From: Microbacterium sp. SA39
Lineage (GTDB): Bacteria > Actinomycetota > Actinomycetes > Actinomycetales > Microbacteriaceae
NCBI RefSeq assembly: GCF_000967865.1
Contig: NZ_JXRU01000033.1
Location: forward strand, 1-64,000
Length of the DNA: 64,000 nucleotides
Direction of reading: 5' to 3'
The translations under genes were made by a program, and so were the position numbers. Shown piece after piece: positions 17,222 through 25,554 of this stretch. Position 1 is the first letter of the stretch, and the number at the start of each line of letters is the position of its first letter. The notes beneath the pieces are model-generated. The model saw only the letters and a program-made list of their open reading frames with translations, searched no databases and was not told the origin of the DNA.

Positions 17222-18682
17222 TCAGGCCGTCCCGACGAGCGAGGGTGCCGGCGAGAGATCGCGCGCCGCGATGATCCGTGCGTACTCGCGGCCGGAGTCC
17301 TTCAGGCTCCGCTCCTGCGTGTCGTAGTCGACGCGAACGATCCCGAAGCGCTTGTCGTACCCCCACGCCCACTCGAAGTTGTCGAACATCGACCAGTAGA
17401 AGTAGCCGCGCACGTCGACCCCGGCATCCGCGGCATCGAGCACCGCACCGAGGTGCAGCCGCAGGAACTCGGTGCGCTCCGTGTCGTGCACGCGCGTCTC
17501 GCCGTCCTCTTCGACCGCGACGTCGTCATAGGCGGCGCCGTTCTCGGTCATGTACAGCACGGTTCCGGCGGGTTCGGCGTACTCGGTCCAGACCCGCTGC
17601 AGCAGGCGGGTCAGTCCTTCGGGCTGCACCTCCCAGTTCTGCGCAGTGCGCGGGAGTCCTCGTTCGACGGAGTGGATGCCGTGGCTCGAGGGATACGGGC
17701 TGCGGTGCCTGCGCTCGGTCGCGGGTCCGCCGGAGACGGTCGCGCTGGCGGGCGCCGTGCCCGACACGAAGTCGCCGTGGTAGTAGTTGACGCCCTGGGT
17801 GTCGATGCGCTGCGAGATGGTCTCGAGGTCGCCGTCGTGAATCGCGGACTCGAACTTCGCCACCGCATCGGCATCCACCCTACGGATGTCCTCGACGATG
17901 TCGGCCGGATACTCCCCCCGGTAGATGGGGTCGAGGAACCAGCGGTTGAACTGTCCGTCGATGCGGCGCGCGGCGTCGACATCGGCGGGGTTCGCCGGAT
18001 CGGCCGGGTCGGCCACGGTGTGGTTCAGCGTGATGCCGAGGTTGAGCGACGCGTCGCGCCCGCGCAGCTCGCGCACCGTGGCGCCGTGCGCCAGCAGCAG
18101 GTGGTGCGACGCGAGCAGTCCCTCGGCGATACTCGTGTGCCCGGGAGCATGCTCACCGCCGGTGTAGGAGAGGAACGACGAGCACCACGGCTCGTTCAGA
18201 GTGGTCCAGACGTTCACCCGGTCGCCGAGCGCGTCGTGCATGGTGCCGGCGTACTCGAGGAAGCGGTCGACGGTGTCGCGGTCGGTCCAGCCCCCGGCAT
18301 CCTGCAGCGCCTGCGGCATGTCCCAGTGGTAGAGCGTCAGCCAGGGCAGGATGTCGGCATCGAGGAGCTCGTCCACCAGGCGGGAGTAGAAGTCGACGCC
18401 CTTCGGGTTGACCGCCCCGCCGTCGGGGCGCACTCGCGACCACGACGTGGAGAAGCGATAGGTCTGCAGCCCCAGCTCGGTCATGAGCGCGACGTCGTCG
18501 GCGTACCGGTGGTAGTGGTCGCAGGCGATGTCGCCGTTGTCGCCGCCGATCACAGCGCCGGGCTCCCGCGAGAAGGCATCCCAGATCGAGGCGGTGCGTC
18601 CGTCTTCGAACGCCGCTCCCTCGATCTGATAGGCCGCGGTCGCGGCACCGAAGAGGAAGTTCGAGGGGAAGGGGCGCGTCAT
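17222..18682 (-). CDS. bglC: GH1 beta-glucosidase, probable BglC
   Basis: A 486-residue cytoplasmic glycosidase without signal peptide, expected to hydrolyse imported cellobiose. It opens PSNFLFGAATAAYQIEGA. The acid/base Glu is in VWTTLNEPWCS and the nucleophile Glu in VLYMTENGAAYDD, both GH1 hallmarks. The C-terminal GYFYWSMFDNFEWAWGY is the glycone-binding motif. I chose ATG 18682, which has AAAGGA 8 nt ahead. An in-frame ATG at 18691 overlaps the cebG stop but would leave no room for the ribosome site. It follows cebG directly. Confidence 0.93.
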   Translation of the reverse strand: MTRPFPSNFLFGAATAAYQIEGAAFEDGRTASIWDAFSREPGAVIGGDNGDIACDHYHRYADDVALMTELGLQTYRFSTSWSRVRPDGGAVNPKGVDFYSRLVDELLDADILPWLTLYHWDMPQALQDAGGWTDRDTVDRFLEYAGTMHDALGDRVNVWTTLNEPWCSSFLSYTGGEHAPGHTSIAEGLLASHHLLLAHGATVRELRGRDASLNLGITLNHTVADPADPANPADVDAARRIDGQFNRWFLDPIYRGEYPADIVEDIRRVDADAVAKFESAIHDGDLETISQRIDTQGVNYYHGDFVSGTAPASATVSGGPATERRHRSPYPSSHGIHSVERGLPRTAQNWEVQPEGLTRLLQRVWTEYAEPAGTVLYMTENGAAYDDVAVEEDGETRVHDTERTEFLRLHLGAVLDAADAGVDVRGYFYWSMFDNFEWAWGYDKRFGIVRVDYDTQERSLKDSGREYARIIAARDLSPAPSLVGTA

Positions 18683-18687
18683 GGAGG

Positions 18688-19578
18688 TCATCCTTTCACC
18701 GCACCGGCCATGATGCCACTGACCAGCTGGCGACCGGCGACCACGAAGAGCACCAGCAGCGGAAGGGTCGCGAGCACGGCACCGGCGAGCACGATCGAGT
18801 AGTCGACGTAGTATCCCGACTGCAGCTGGCTGAGCGCGGTCTGGAGAGTGGGGTTGGCGGGGGACAGCACGATCAGCGGCCACAGGTAGTCGGTCCACGC
18901 GGTCATGAAGGTGAAGAGTCCCAGGATCGCCATGGCCGGCCGCGCCGCGGGGATGCCGACGGTCAGGAAGGTCCGGAACTGGTTCGCCCCGTCGACCCGA
19001 GCGGCCTCGATCAGCTCGTCCGGGATCACGTCGACCAGGTACTGCCGCATGAAGAACACGCCGAAGGCGGTGACGAGCGTGGGCACGATGACCGCACCGA
19101 TCGTGCCGGTCCAGCCGAGCTCTCGCATGACCATGAACAGCGGGATGATGCCGAGCTGCGTCGGGATCGCCATGGTCGCGATCACGAAGATCATGAGACC
19201 GTCGCGGCCCTTGAAGCGCAGCTTCGCGAAGGCGTAGCCGGCGAGCGTCGAGAACGTCACGACCGAGATCGTGATGATGCCGGAGATGAGGAACGAGTTG
19301 CCGAGGGCGAGCCAGAACGGGATCGCGTCGAAGACCTTCGCGGCGTTGGTGAAGAAGTTCCCGCCGGGGAACAGCGGCAGCGTCTCACCACGGGTGGCGT
19401 TCGTTCCGCTCGCGACCACGACCGACCACCACAGCGGGTACACGCTGCCGATGATGAACGCGGCGAGCAGGCCGTAGGTGAGGAAGCCGGGGCGGCTGCC
19501 GATGCCGGCGGTGCCGGTGGACGCTCCGCGGCGGCGACGGATCTTCTCCGGAACGCTGAGTGCCTGGGTGGCGGTCAT
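18688..19578 (-). CDS. cebG: Sugar ABC transporter permease, CebG-like
   Basis: A 296-residue inner-membrane permease of the MalG type (CUT1 family) with six predicted helices. After a cytoplasmic, Arg-rich start it has helix 1 (LTYGLLAAFIIGSVYPLWW). The EAA coupling loop is ELIEAARVDGANQFRTFLTVGIP, which contacts the ATPase. The motif FFMRQYLVDVIP is typical of MalG-like subunits. ATGA overlap with cebF. No ATPase gene is in the locus, so a shared MsiK-like ATPase encoded elsewhere is expected. Confidence 0.92.
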   Translation of the reverse strand: MTATQALSVPEKIRRRRGASTGTAGIGSRPGFLTYGLLAAFIIGSVYPLWWSVVVASGTNATRGETLPLFPGGNFFTNAAKVFDAIPFWLALGNSFLISGIITISVVTFSTLAGYAFAKLRFKGRDGLMIFVIATMAIPTQLGIIPLFMVMRELGWTGTIGAVIVPTLVTAFGVFFMRQYLVDVIPDELIEAARVDGANQFRTFLTVGIPAARPAMAILGLFTFMTAWTDYLWPLIVLSPANPTLQTALSQLQSGYYVDYSIVLAGAVLATLPLLVLFVVAGRQLVSGIMAGAVKG

Positions 19579-20618
19579 CGCGTCTCCTCCTTGCTGGTCT
19601 TGACGGCGCGGCGGCGTGCGGCGCGGTTCCTGCGGTCGTCGCCGGTGGAGATCCGGCGCGAGATGACGAAGTTGATCAGGCCGAAGAGGACGATGAGGAG
19701 GAACAGCAGGATCGCGACGGCGGACGCTTTGCCGAGGTCGAGACGGAAGAAGGCCAGCTCCCAGAGGAACAGCACCGTCGTCTGGAACTGCCGGTCGCTG
19801 CCGCCGATCCCGCCCGCCGTCGAGACGTCGAACAGTCGCGGCTCGGCGAAGATCTGCAGACCGCCGATCGTCGAGGTGATGATCACGAAGATCAGCGTCG
19901 GGCGGATCGTCGGAATGGTGATCGAGAAGAAGCGGCGTGCGGAGCCGGCACCGTCGAGGGCGGCGGACTCGTAGAGATCACGCGGCACCGACTGCATGGC
20001 GGCGAGCAGGATGAGGGCGTTGTAGCCGGTCCAGCGGAAGTTGACCATGACCGCGATCGCGATGTGCGACAGGCCGGTGTCGGTCTTCCACTGCTGGTCG
20101 GCGATGCCGATGACGTTCAGCAGGTTGTTGGCGAGACCGTCGGCCTCGTTGAAGATGCTGGAGAAGATGATGGCGACAGCGACCGGTGTCACGACGAAGG
20201 GGATGAGCACGCTCATCCGCCAGAACGTCGGAGTGCGCAGGCCCCGGTCCAGGAGGTAGGCGATGAACAGCGCGACCGCGAGCTGCGGGATGGCCGAGAG
20301 CAGGAAGATGCTCACCGTGTTGAAGATCGAGTTCCAGAACATCGGGTCGGCGAGGACCTCGGTGAAGTTGCCGATCCCGACGAAGTCGCCCTCGCCCTTG
20401 AGCAGATCCCAGTCGTGGACGGCGACCCACACGGTGTACAGCAGCGGGAACAGTCCGACCAGCCCGAAGAGCAGGAAGAACGGCGAGATGTAGAAGTACG
20501 GAGAGGCGTGCTGGTCGAATCGCGAGATGCGGTGGCGCCAGGGCCGCTTCGGGGCGGCATCCGTCTTCTGCGGCGGAGCGGATGCTGTCGTCTCCGTGCG
20601 TTCGTGCGTGAGGGTCAT
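19575..20618 (-). CDS. cebF: Sugar ABC transporter permease, CebF-like
   Basis: A 347-residue MalF-type permease. An N-terminal cytoplasmic stretch of about 40 residues precedes helix 1 (YFYISPFFLLFGLVGLFPLLY). The EAA loop is DLYESAALDGAGSARRFFSITIP. It forms the channel with CebG. It is separated from the binding-protein gene by 124 bp that hold an inverted pair of the dispersed repeat, a layout also seen in the second ABC operon of this window. A ribosome site (AAGGA) precedes the ATG. Confidence 0.92.
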   Translation of the reverse strand: MTLTHERTETTASAPPQKTDAAPKRPWRHRISRFDQHASPYFYISPFFLLFGLVGLFPLLYTVWVAVHDWDLLKGEGDFVGIGNFTEVLADPMFWNSIFNTVSIFLLSAIPQLAVALFIAYLLDRGLRTPTFWRMSVLIPFVVTPVAVAIIFSSIFNEADGLANNLLNVIGIADQQWKTDTGLSHIAIAVMVNFRWTGYNALILLAAMQSVPRDLYESAALDGAGSARRFFSITIPTIRPTLIFVIITSTIGGLQIFAEPRLFDVSTAGGIGGSDRQFQTTVLFLWELAFFRLDLGKASAVAILLFLLIVLFGLINFVISRRISTGDDRRNRAARRRAVKTSKEETR

Positions 20619-20648
20619 GAGAAGTCCTTGTCTCGGAGTCGCAGGGGC

Positions 20649-20734
20649 GCGTTTCGTCTCGCTCGGCTTCGCCGTGCTCGCTCAACGACCAGGCGAGAAC
20701 CCGGTCGTTGAGCGAGCGGAGCGAGACGAAACGC
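20649..20734. repeat. Inverted pair of dispersed repeat between cebE and cebF
   Basis: A forward copy (20649-20690) and an inverted copy (20703-20734) can fold into one long hairpin. The outer 16 bp (GCGTTTCGTCTCGCTC) and inner 15 bp (GCTCGCTCAACGACC) match exactly, and the forward copy has 11 extra nt between them. It lies inside the operon, just after the binding-protein stop. Confidence 0.75.
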
Positions 20735-20742
20735 GCGGGACG

Positions 20743-22050
20743 TCAGTCGACCAGCTGGTTCAGCAGGTCGATCGCCTTGTCCCAGGAGCCCTGGGTGTCG
20801 ACCTCACCGAGGTCGAGGCTCCGAAGGGCGGGGCCGAACACGTTCTCCTGGATGACGGAGTCCTGCGGTCCCTTGAACTGCGCCTCGACGCCCTTGGCGC
20901 GTTCGGCGAGGATCGCTCCGGTGGGCGCGTCGTTGAAGAACTCGTTCGGCGTCGCCTCTTCGGCGAGCGTCTCCTGTGCCTTCACGGTGGAGGGGAAGTT
21001 GCCGGCGGCGGCCGACTGCTTCACCTGCTGCTCGGGCTGCGTCAGCCAGTCGGCGAGCTCGGACGCGGCCTCCTGGTGCTTCGAGGTCTCCGGGATCGAG
21101 AGCCACGCGCCACCCCAGTTGGCCGCACCTCCCGGGAAGACATCGGCGAAGTCCCAGCCTGTGGCCGCGTCGCCGCCACCGGTCTCGACCTGACCCTGCA
21201 GGACGCCGAGCATCCAGCCGGGGCACACGAAGGTCGCGAAGGTGCCGTCGACGAACGACTTGCCGCCGTTCCAGTCCCAGGCCTTCTGCGCCGCGGACTG
21301 ACCGCCCTCGGTCGCCTCGCCCAGCAGAGCGAACCGCTCTTCGAGCTCGGCGTTGCCCTCGACATTGAGCTCGCCGTCGGCGGTGTAGTAGCCCTCATCG
21401 AGCTGGTTGACCATGGCGTTCCAGACGAATCCGGAATGGTCGTACCAGGCCTTGCCGGTCTTCTCGGTGTACTCCTGGCCGACGGCGAAGTAGTTCTCCC
21501 AGTCGCCGTCCAGCAGCTCGGCGATGCCTTCGCGGTCGCTCGGCATGCCGGCGGCTTCGAGGGCGGGGCCGTTGAAGCAGATGCCGCTCGGGCCGACGTC
21601 GGTGCCGTAGCCGATCACACGGCCCTCGGCGTCGGTCGCCTGGTTGTACTTCCAGTCGAGCCAGTCGCCCTTGCGGTCCTCGATGCCGTGATCGCGCAGG
21701 TCGATGAAGGTGTCGGACACGTCCATGATCGCGCCGAGCCAGCCCTCTTCGATCGCGACGATGTCGCTCAGGCCGCTGCCTGCGGCGATCTTGGTGAAGG
21801 CGTCGGTGCGGGCGTTGCCGCCGGTGTCGATGTTGGTCGCCTCGATCGTGACGTTCGGGTGCGCCTTCTCGTACTCGTCGTAGAGGTCTTCGTAGCCGAA
21901 GGTGCCGAACGTGGTGACGGTCAGCGTGATGTCCTCATCGGCGCTGCCTTCGCCTGCGCCGGTGTTGCCGGCGCAGCCGGCCAGGGCGAGGGCGGAGACG
22001 GATGCCACGGCGGCTGTCGCCAGGATCCGATTGCGGGCACGTGTGTTCAC
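20743..22050 (-). CDS. cebE: Sugar-binding lipoprotein, CebE-like
   Basis: A 435-residue extracellular solute-binding protein (family 1). Its signal peptide ends in the lipobox LALAGCAG, so it is tethered by a lipidated Cys. The mature part has the CUT1 features (LTVTTFGTFGYEDLYDEYEKAHP, later WFVGQEY-like segments and ASELADWLTQPEQQ). The GTG at 22050 was chosen because AAAGGAG stands 7 nt before it; an in-frame ATG at 22113 lies inside the operator. It is first gene of the ceb operon, behind two CebR boxes. Confidence 0.92.
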   Translation of the reverse strand: MNTRARNRILATAAVASVSALALAGCAGNTGAGEGSADEDITLTVTTFGTFGYEDLYDEYEKAHPNVTIEATNIDTGGNARTDAFTKIAAGSGLSDIVAIEEGWLGAIMDVSDTFIDLRDHGIEDRKGDWLDWKYNQATDAEGRVIGYGTDVGPSGICFNGPALEAAGMPSDREGIAELLDGDWENYFAVGQEYTEKTGKAWYDHSGFVWNAMVNQLDEGYYTADGELNVEGNAELEERFALLGEATEGGQSAAQKAWDWNGGKSFVDGTFATFVCPGWMLGVLQGQVETGGGDAATGWDFADVFPGGAANWGGAWLSIPETSKHQEAASELADWLTQPEQQVKQSAAAGNFPSTVKAQETLAEEATPNEFFNDAPTGAILAERAKGVEAQFKGPQDSVIQENVFGPALRSLDLGEVDTQGSWDKAIDLLNQLVD

Positions 22051-22097
22051 AGGTTCACTCCTTTGTGTGGTGGTCGTGCGGGTGATGCTCGGGAGGC

Positions 22098-22113
22098 GTG
22101 GGAGCGCTCCCAC
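22098..22113. promoter_or_regulatory. CebR box 1
   Basis: GTGGGAGCGCTCCCAC, a perfect palindrome containing the 14-bp Streptomyces CebR operator TGGGAGCGCTCCCA. It falls just downstream of the expected transcription start of the ceb operon. Confidence 0.88.
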
Positions 22114-22124
22114 ACCGTTCGGTC

Positions 22125-22154
22125 ACTCTATGGGAGCGCTCCCACGGATGTCAA
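22125..22154 (-). promoter_or_regulatory. ceb operon promoter with CebR box 2 in the spacer
   Basis: On the minus strand, -35 TTGACA (22149-22154) and -10 TAGAGT (22125-22130) are 18 bp apart. The spacer contains the second TGGGAGCGCTCCCA (22131-22144). A bound repressor would cover the RNA polymerase site. The two box centres are 32 bp, about three helical turns, apart. Confidence 0.85.
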
Positions 22155-22199
22155 GCACGCGGTTCCGGTTCTTTGCGGCGTGGGTCTCGGCAGGCTGGC

Positions 22200-22284
22200 G
22201 TTCACAATTCAGCAAGAACGCGCCCGGACAGGCACATTCCGGGCCGATCCGGCCTGATCGCCGAATTCTTGCTGAATTGTGAAC
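22200..22284. repeat. Long inverted repeat element, copy B
   Basis: A perfect 19-bp stem (GTTCACAATTCAGCAAGAA at 22200-22218, complement at 22266-22284) around 47 nt. It shares the arm word CACAAYTCAGCAAGAA with copy A at 8952-9030, including the 47-nt loop length. It lies between the divergent cebE and apt promoters rather than at a gene end. Confidence 0.7.
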
Positions 22285-22302
22285 GGCGGGTAGCCTTGCC
22301 CG

Positions 22303-22833
22303 GTGCCCGAAGCCGAACTCTCCCCCGCCCTCGTCCGCGCCGCCTCGCTCATCCGCAGCATCCCGGACTACCCCGAACCCGGCATCGTGTTCCGCGACAT
22401 CACGCCGCTGCTGGCCGACGCCGAGGCCCTTCGCGTCACGACCGAGGCGATCATCGCTCCCTTCGAAGGACAGTTCGACGTGGTCGCCGGCATCGAGGCG
22501 CGGGGGTTCATCCTCGCCGGCGCTGCGGCCATCGCGGCGGGCGTCGGATTGATCCCGATCCGCAAGGCGGGGAAGCTGCCCCGGCCCGCGGCATCCGTCG
22601 ACTACGCGCTCGAATACGGCACCGCGACCGTCGAGATGCACGACGACCTGCCCGCGGGCTCCCGCGTGCTCCTCATCGACGACGTGCTCGCGACCGGGGG
22701 CACCCTCGCTGCCGGACGCGAACTGGTCGAGCGTCTCGGCAGCCACGTCGTCGGCATCTCGGTGCTGTTCGAGATCGACGGCCTCGGCGGCCGCGCCGCG
22801 ATCGGCGATCTGCACACCGTGTTCCACGCCTGA
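22303..22833 (+). CDS. apt: Adenine phosphoribosyltransferase
   Basis: A 176-residue purine salvage enzyme converting adenine and PRPP to AMP. The start region has SIPDYPEPGIVFRDITPLLAD. The middle has VVAGIEARGFILAGAAA and PIRKAGKLPRP. The PRPP-binding loop is RVLLIDDVLATGGTLAAG. Length matches the family. The GTG start lies 6 nt behind TAGCCT (22291-22296), giving a probable leaderless transcript. Confidence 0.95.
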   Translation: MPEAELSPALVRAASLIRSIPDYPEPGIVFRDITPLLADAEALRVTTEAIIAPFEGQFDVVAGIEARGFILAGAAAIAAGVGLIPIRKAGKLPRPAASVDYALEYGTATVEMHDDLPAGSRVLLIDDVLATGGTLAAGRELVERLGSHVVGISVLFEIDGLGGRAAIGDLHTVFHA

Positions 22834-22857
22834 GTCGCGCGCGCCCGCGCCGCGCAC

Positions 22858-22936
22858 CGAGACCCCGGGTCAGCGCCGAGACCCCGGCCTGGTGCCGCCC
22901 GCGGTCCGGGGTCTCGACGACGAGCCGGGGTCTCGG
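22858..22936. repeat. Multi-arm inverted repeat downstream of apt
   Basis: Two forward copies of CGAGACCCCGG (22858-22868 and 22877-22887) face two inverted copies CCGGGGTCTCG (22906-22916 and 22925-22935). They can form alternative strong hairpins. It lies 25 bp after the apt stop and may terminate apt. Confidence 0.55.
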
Positions 22937-23008
22937 CGAATGCTCCGCCGCAAATCGACGCGCCGACGGGCCGGTAGACTGAGGGCGCCAGCCTTCCCGC
23001 GACTTCCT

Positions 23009-23047
23009 GCGTTTCGACTCCTCGCTAGCGCTCGTCGCTCAACGACC
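23009..23047. repeat. Dispersed intergenic repeat, copy before purS
   Basis: Starts GCGTTTCGACTCCTCGCT and ends GTCGCTCAACGACC. A single, slightly diverged copy of the family also found at 6745, 20649 and 34930, 34 bp upstream of purS. Confidence 0.6.
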
Positions 23048-23081
23048 ATAGCTACGGCCTGCGGCCGCCTGGAGGATCACG

Positions 23082-23330
23082 ATGCCCACCATCGTCGTCG
23101 ACGTCATGCCCAAGTCCGAGTTGCTCGACCCGCAGGGGAAGGCCGTCTCCGGCGCCTTCGCCCGCCTCGGAGTCGAGGGCTTCAGCGATGTCCGCATCGG
23201 CAAGCGCTTCGAGCTCACGGTCGAGGGCGAGGTCACCGACGAACTGCTCGCCGAGGCCCGGCGCGTCGCCGATGAGGTGCTCTCCAACTCGGTGATCGAA
23301 GACGTCGTGGGTGTCGAGGTCGTCGAATGA
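23082..23330 (+). CDS. purS: Phosphoribosylformylglycinamidine synthase subunit PurS
   Basis: An 82-residue small subunit of FGAM synthase, which bridges PurL and PurQ and helps pass ammonia. It shows the family start [22 protein letters not shown] and the motif [17 protein letters not shown], ending [19 protein letters not shown] lies 7 nt before the ATG. It overlaps purQ by ATGA. The large subunit purL is not within this window. Confidence 0.95.
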   Translation: MPTIVVDVMPKSELLDPQGKAVSGAFARLGVEGFSDVRIGKRFELTVEGEVTDELLAEARRVADEVLSNSVIEDVVGVEVVE

Positions 23331-24034
23331 CCGTGCGCATCGGCGTCGTCACCTTCCCCGGCTCGCTCGACGACCGTGACGCGCAGCGCGCCGTCCGCAT
23401 CGCCGGGGCCGAGCCGGTCGCGCTCTGGCACGGATCGCACGACCTCGAGGGCGTCGACGCCCTCGTGCTGCCCGGCGGCTTCAGCTACGGCGACTATCTG
23501 CGCGCCGGCGCCATCGCCGCCCTCTCGCCGATCATGGCCGAGGTGAAGGATGCCGCCGCCAAGGGGCTGCCGATCCTCGGCATCTGCAACGGCTTCCAGA
23601 TGCTCGTCGAGGCGCACCTGCTGCCCGGCGGCCTGATCCGCAACGACCACCAGCACTTCGTGCGGCGCGACCAGAAGCTCGTCGTCGAGAACTCCGACAC
23701 CGCCTGGACCAACGCGTTCCGCACCGGCCAGGAGATCGTCATCCCGCTGAAGAACGGCGACGGCGGCTACATCGCCGACGACGCGACGCTCGACCGCCTC
23801 GAGGGGGAGGGCCTGGTCGCCTTCCGCTACGCCGGGGTCAACCCGAACGGCTCGCTGCGCGACATCGCCGGTCTGACGAACGAGGCGGGCAACGTGGTGG
23901 GACTCATGCCGCACCCCGAGCACTCGGTCGAGCCGGGCTTCGGCCCCGACACGGCGATCGCCATGCGCAGCGGCATCGACGGACTCGGCTTCTTCACGAG
24001 CGCCGTCGCCGCGATCGCGCGCGTCGCCGCGTAG
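23327..24034 (+). CDS. purQ: Phosphoribosylformylglycinamidine synthase subunit PurQ
   Basis: A 235-residue class I glutamine amidotransferase that supplies ammonia to PurL. The nucleophile Cys is in [15 protein letters not shown], the oxyanion region in [20 protein letters not shown], and the catalytic His/Glu pair in [12 protein letters not shown]. Coupled to purS by ATGA overlap. Convergent with the secreted-protein gene, with only 25 bp between stops. Confidence 0.95.
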   Translation: MTVRIGVVTFPGSLDDRDAQRAVRIAGAEPVALWHGSHDLEGVDALVLPGGFSYGDYLRAGAIAALSPIMAEVKDAAAKGLPILGICNGFQMLVEAHLLPGGLIRNDHQHFVRRDQKLVVENSDTAWTNAFRTGQEIVIPLKNGDGGYIADDATLDRLEGEGLVAFRYAGVNPNGSLRDIAGLTNEAGNVVGLMPHPEHSVEPGFGPDTAIAMRSGIDGLGFFTSAVAAIARVAA

Positions 24035-24059
24035 CTCGCCGCTTGAGACGCAGCCGCGC

Positions 24060-25319
24060 TCAGTCGACCGGCAGGCGGAACGGGTTGTCGCCCGCGGCCG
24101 CGAGCAGATACCAGGCGGTCGCGCCCGTGTGCAGGCTCGCGTAGTACAGGTCACCGAAGCCGGAGTCGAGGCCGTCGGTCGACGTCGCCACGATCCCCTT
24201 GCCGTCGCCGTTCGGCGCATCCTGCTGCACCAGACGGATGCTGCTCAGCAGGGACTCGGCGCGGCCTGCGTCGCCGGCTTCGCCGCGCAGCTGCAACGCG
24301 AGCGCCAGGTTGGCGCTGCCCTCGAACCACACCTTCGACACGTCGGCGTCGCTGATCGACGGACCCTGGTACGGGCCGTCGGTGGCGATCATGTTGTCGA
24401 TGGTCCAGTTCAGCGCCGAGCCGTATCGCGCGTCGACGGTGCCGAGGTAGCTCCAGGTCTGCGCATCCAGCGGGATCGGCCGGGTGTTGACCGTCGAGCC
24501 GTCGAGGAGAGTTCCGGTGTCGACGTGTCCGTCCGCGCTCTGCATCGCGGCGACGAAGTCGGCGGCGATGGCAGCCCGCTCCGTCCACACCGCGTCGCCG
24601 GTGAGCTGGCCCAGCTGCGTGAAGAATCCGGCGACGTCGCTGTTGTGCTCGGTCGACTTCCAGGTCAGCGATGAACCGTTGTCGGTCTGACCGCCCGTGT
24701 ATCCGTACGGAGCGCGGGTCATGTCGGCCGTGTTGGTCTGAATCCACTGACCGATGCGCAGCGCTCCGACGAGGTACTTCGTCTCGCCGGTCGCGTGGAA
24801 GAGCCGCGTGAGGGCCATGCCGACCCAGGCCTGGTTCCCCGTGAAGGTGCCGGGTCCGGTGATCTCCATCCGGCCCTGCCGGATACCGTGCGGCTCGTAC
24901 GACGTCCGGGTGCGGCCGTCGCCGATCGGATCCGCGGCCTGGACGAAGAGCAGCGTGTCGCCGATCGTCTGCGCGCGGCGGAGGTCGTCGGGCAGTCCGC
25001 GTGCGGTGTAGGCGATGATCACCAGGGCGTCGTCGTACACGAACGAGGGCGTGAAGTCCCAGCTCGGGGTGGTGAAGAATCCGCCCTCATAGCTGCGCGG
25101 CAGGCAGCGACCCTCGCCGTCGCAGAACTCGTCGGTCCGTGCGTCGAGGAACTCGTAGGCCAGCTCGACCGACTGCGCGGCATCCGGAGCGCTCGTATTG
25201 GTCACGGCTTCCTCCACGGGTTCGACGACCCCCGAGGCGGCAGGCGCAGCGCCGGCGAGCATCGCGGCGGCGATGAGCGCAGCGGCGACCACCCACGGCG
25301 CACGCGGAGAACCGGACAT
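24060..25319 (-). CDS. Secreted protein of unknown function, alpha/alpha-barrel-like
   Basis: A 419-residue exported protein. Residues 1-30 are a signal peptide (PWVVAAALIAAAMLAGAAPAASG). The mature part is rich in repeated helical segments spaced like those of six-hairpin glycosidases: FVYDDALVIIAYTARGLPDDL, NQAWVGMALTRLFHATGETKYLVGALR, AAIAADFVAAMQSADGHVDTGTLLDG, WSYLGTVDARYGSALNW. Two Cys (DEFCDGEGRCLP) could form a disulfide. I do not recognise a specific family, and a polysaccharide-acting role is only an inference from the fold pattern. The ATG at 25319 has GAGGGG 5 nt ahead; frames further upstream look non-coding. Confidence 0.75.
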   Translation of the reverse strand: MSGSPRAPWVVAAALIAAAMLAGAAPAASGVVEPVEEAVTNTSAPDAAQSVELAYEFLDARTDEFCDGEGRCLPRSYEGGFFTTPSWDFTPSFVYDDALVIIAYTARGLPDDLRRAQTIGDTLLFVQAADPIGDGRTRTSYEPHGIRQGRMEITGPGTFTGNQAWVGMALTRLFHATGETKYLVGALRIGQWIQTNTADMTRAPYGYTGGQTDNGSSLTWKSTEHNSDVAGFFTQLGQLTGDAVWTERAAIAADFVAAMQSADGHVDTGTLLDGSTVNTRPIPLDAQTWSYLGTVDARYGSALNWTIDNMIATDGPYQGPSISDADVSKVWFEGSANLALALQLRGEAGDAGRAESLLSSIRLVQQDAPNGDGKGIVATSTDGLDSGFGDLYYASLHTGATAWYLLAAAGDNPFRLPVD

Positions 25320-25554
25320 GCTCACCCCTCGGTCACGGCGACGGTCCGCGGTCGCGACCCCCCGGCGACCGGAGAGGTCGCCAAACCAATCCTGATCCGT
25401 GAACTGCGTCCGAGGAAGCCGCGAAGGTCTACATTCCCGCACGCGGCACCCGTACGTATAGCAACCCGTTCCGCCGCAGGCAAGGGCTTCGCGTCCCTCT
25501 CGCGCGGCGCGCACGATGGTCGGACACCTGACGATCCCCCGGAAAGGACGCATC

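Noticed and set aside
25320..25554. Possible regulatory sites between the secreted-protein gene and the SDR
   Set aside because: I found no inverted repeat or convincing promoter pair there beyond ribosome sites.
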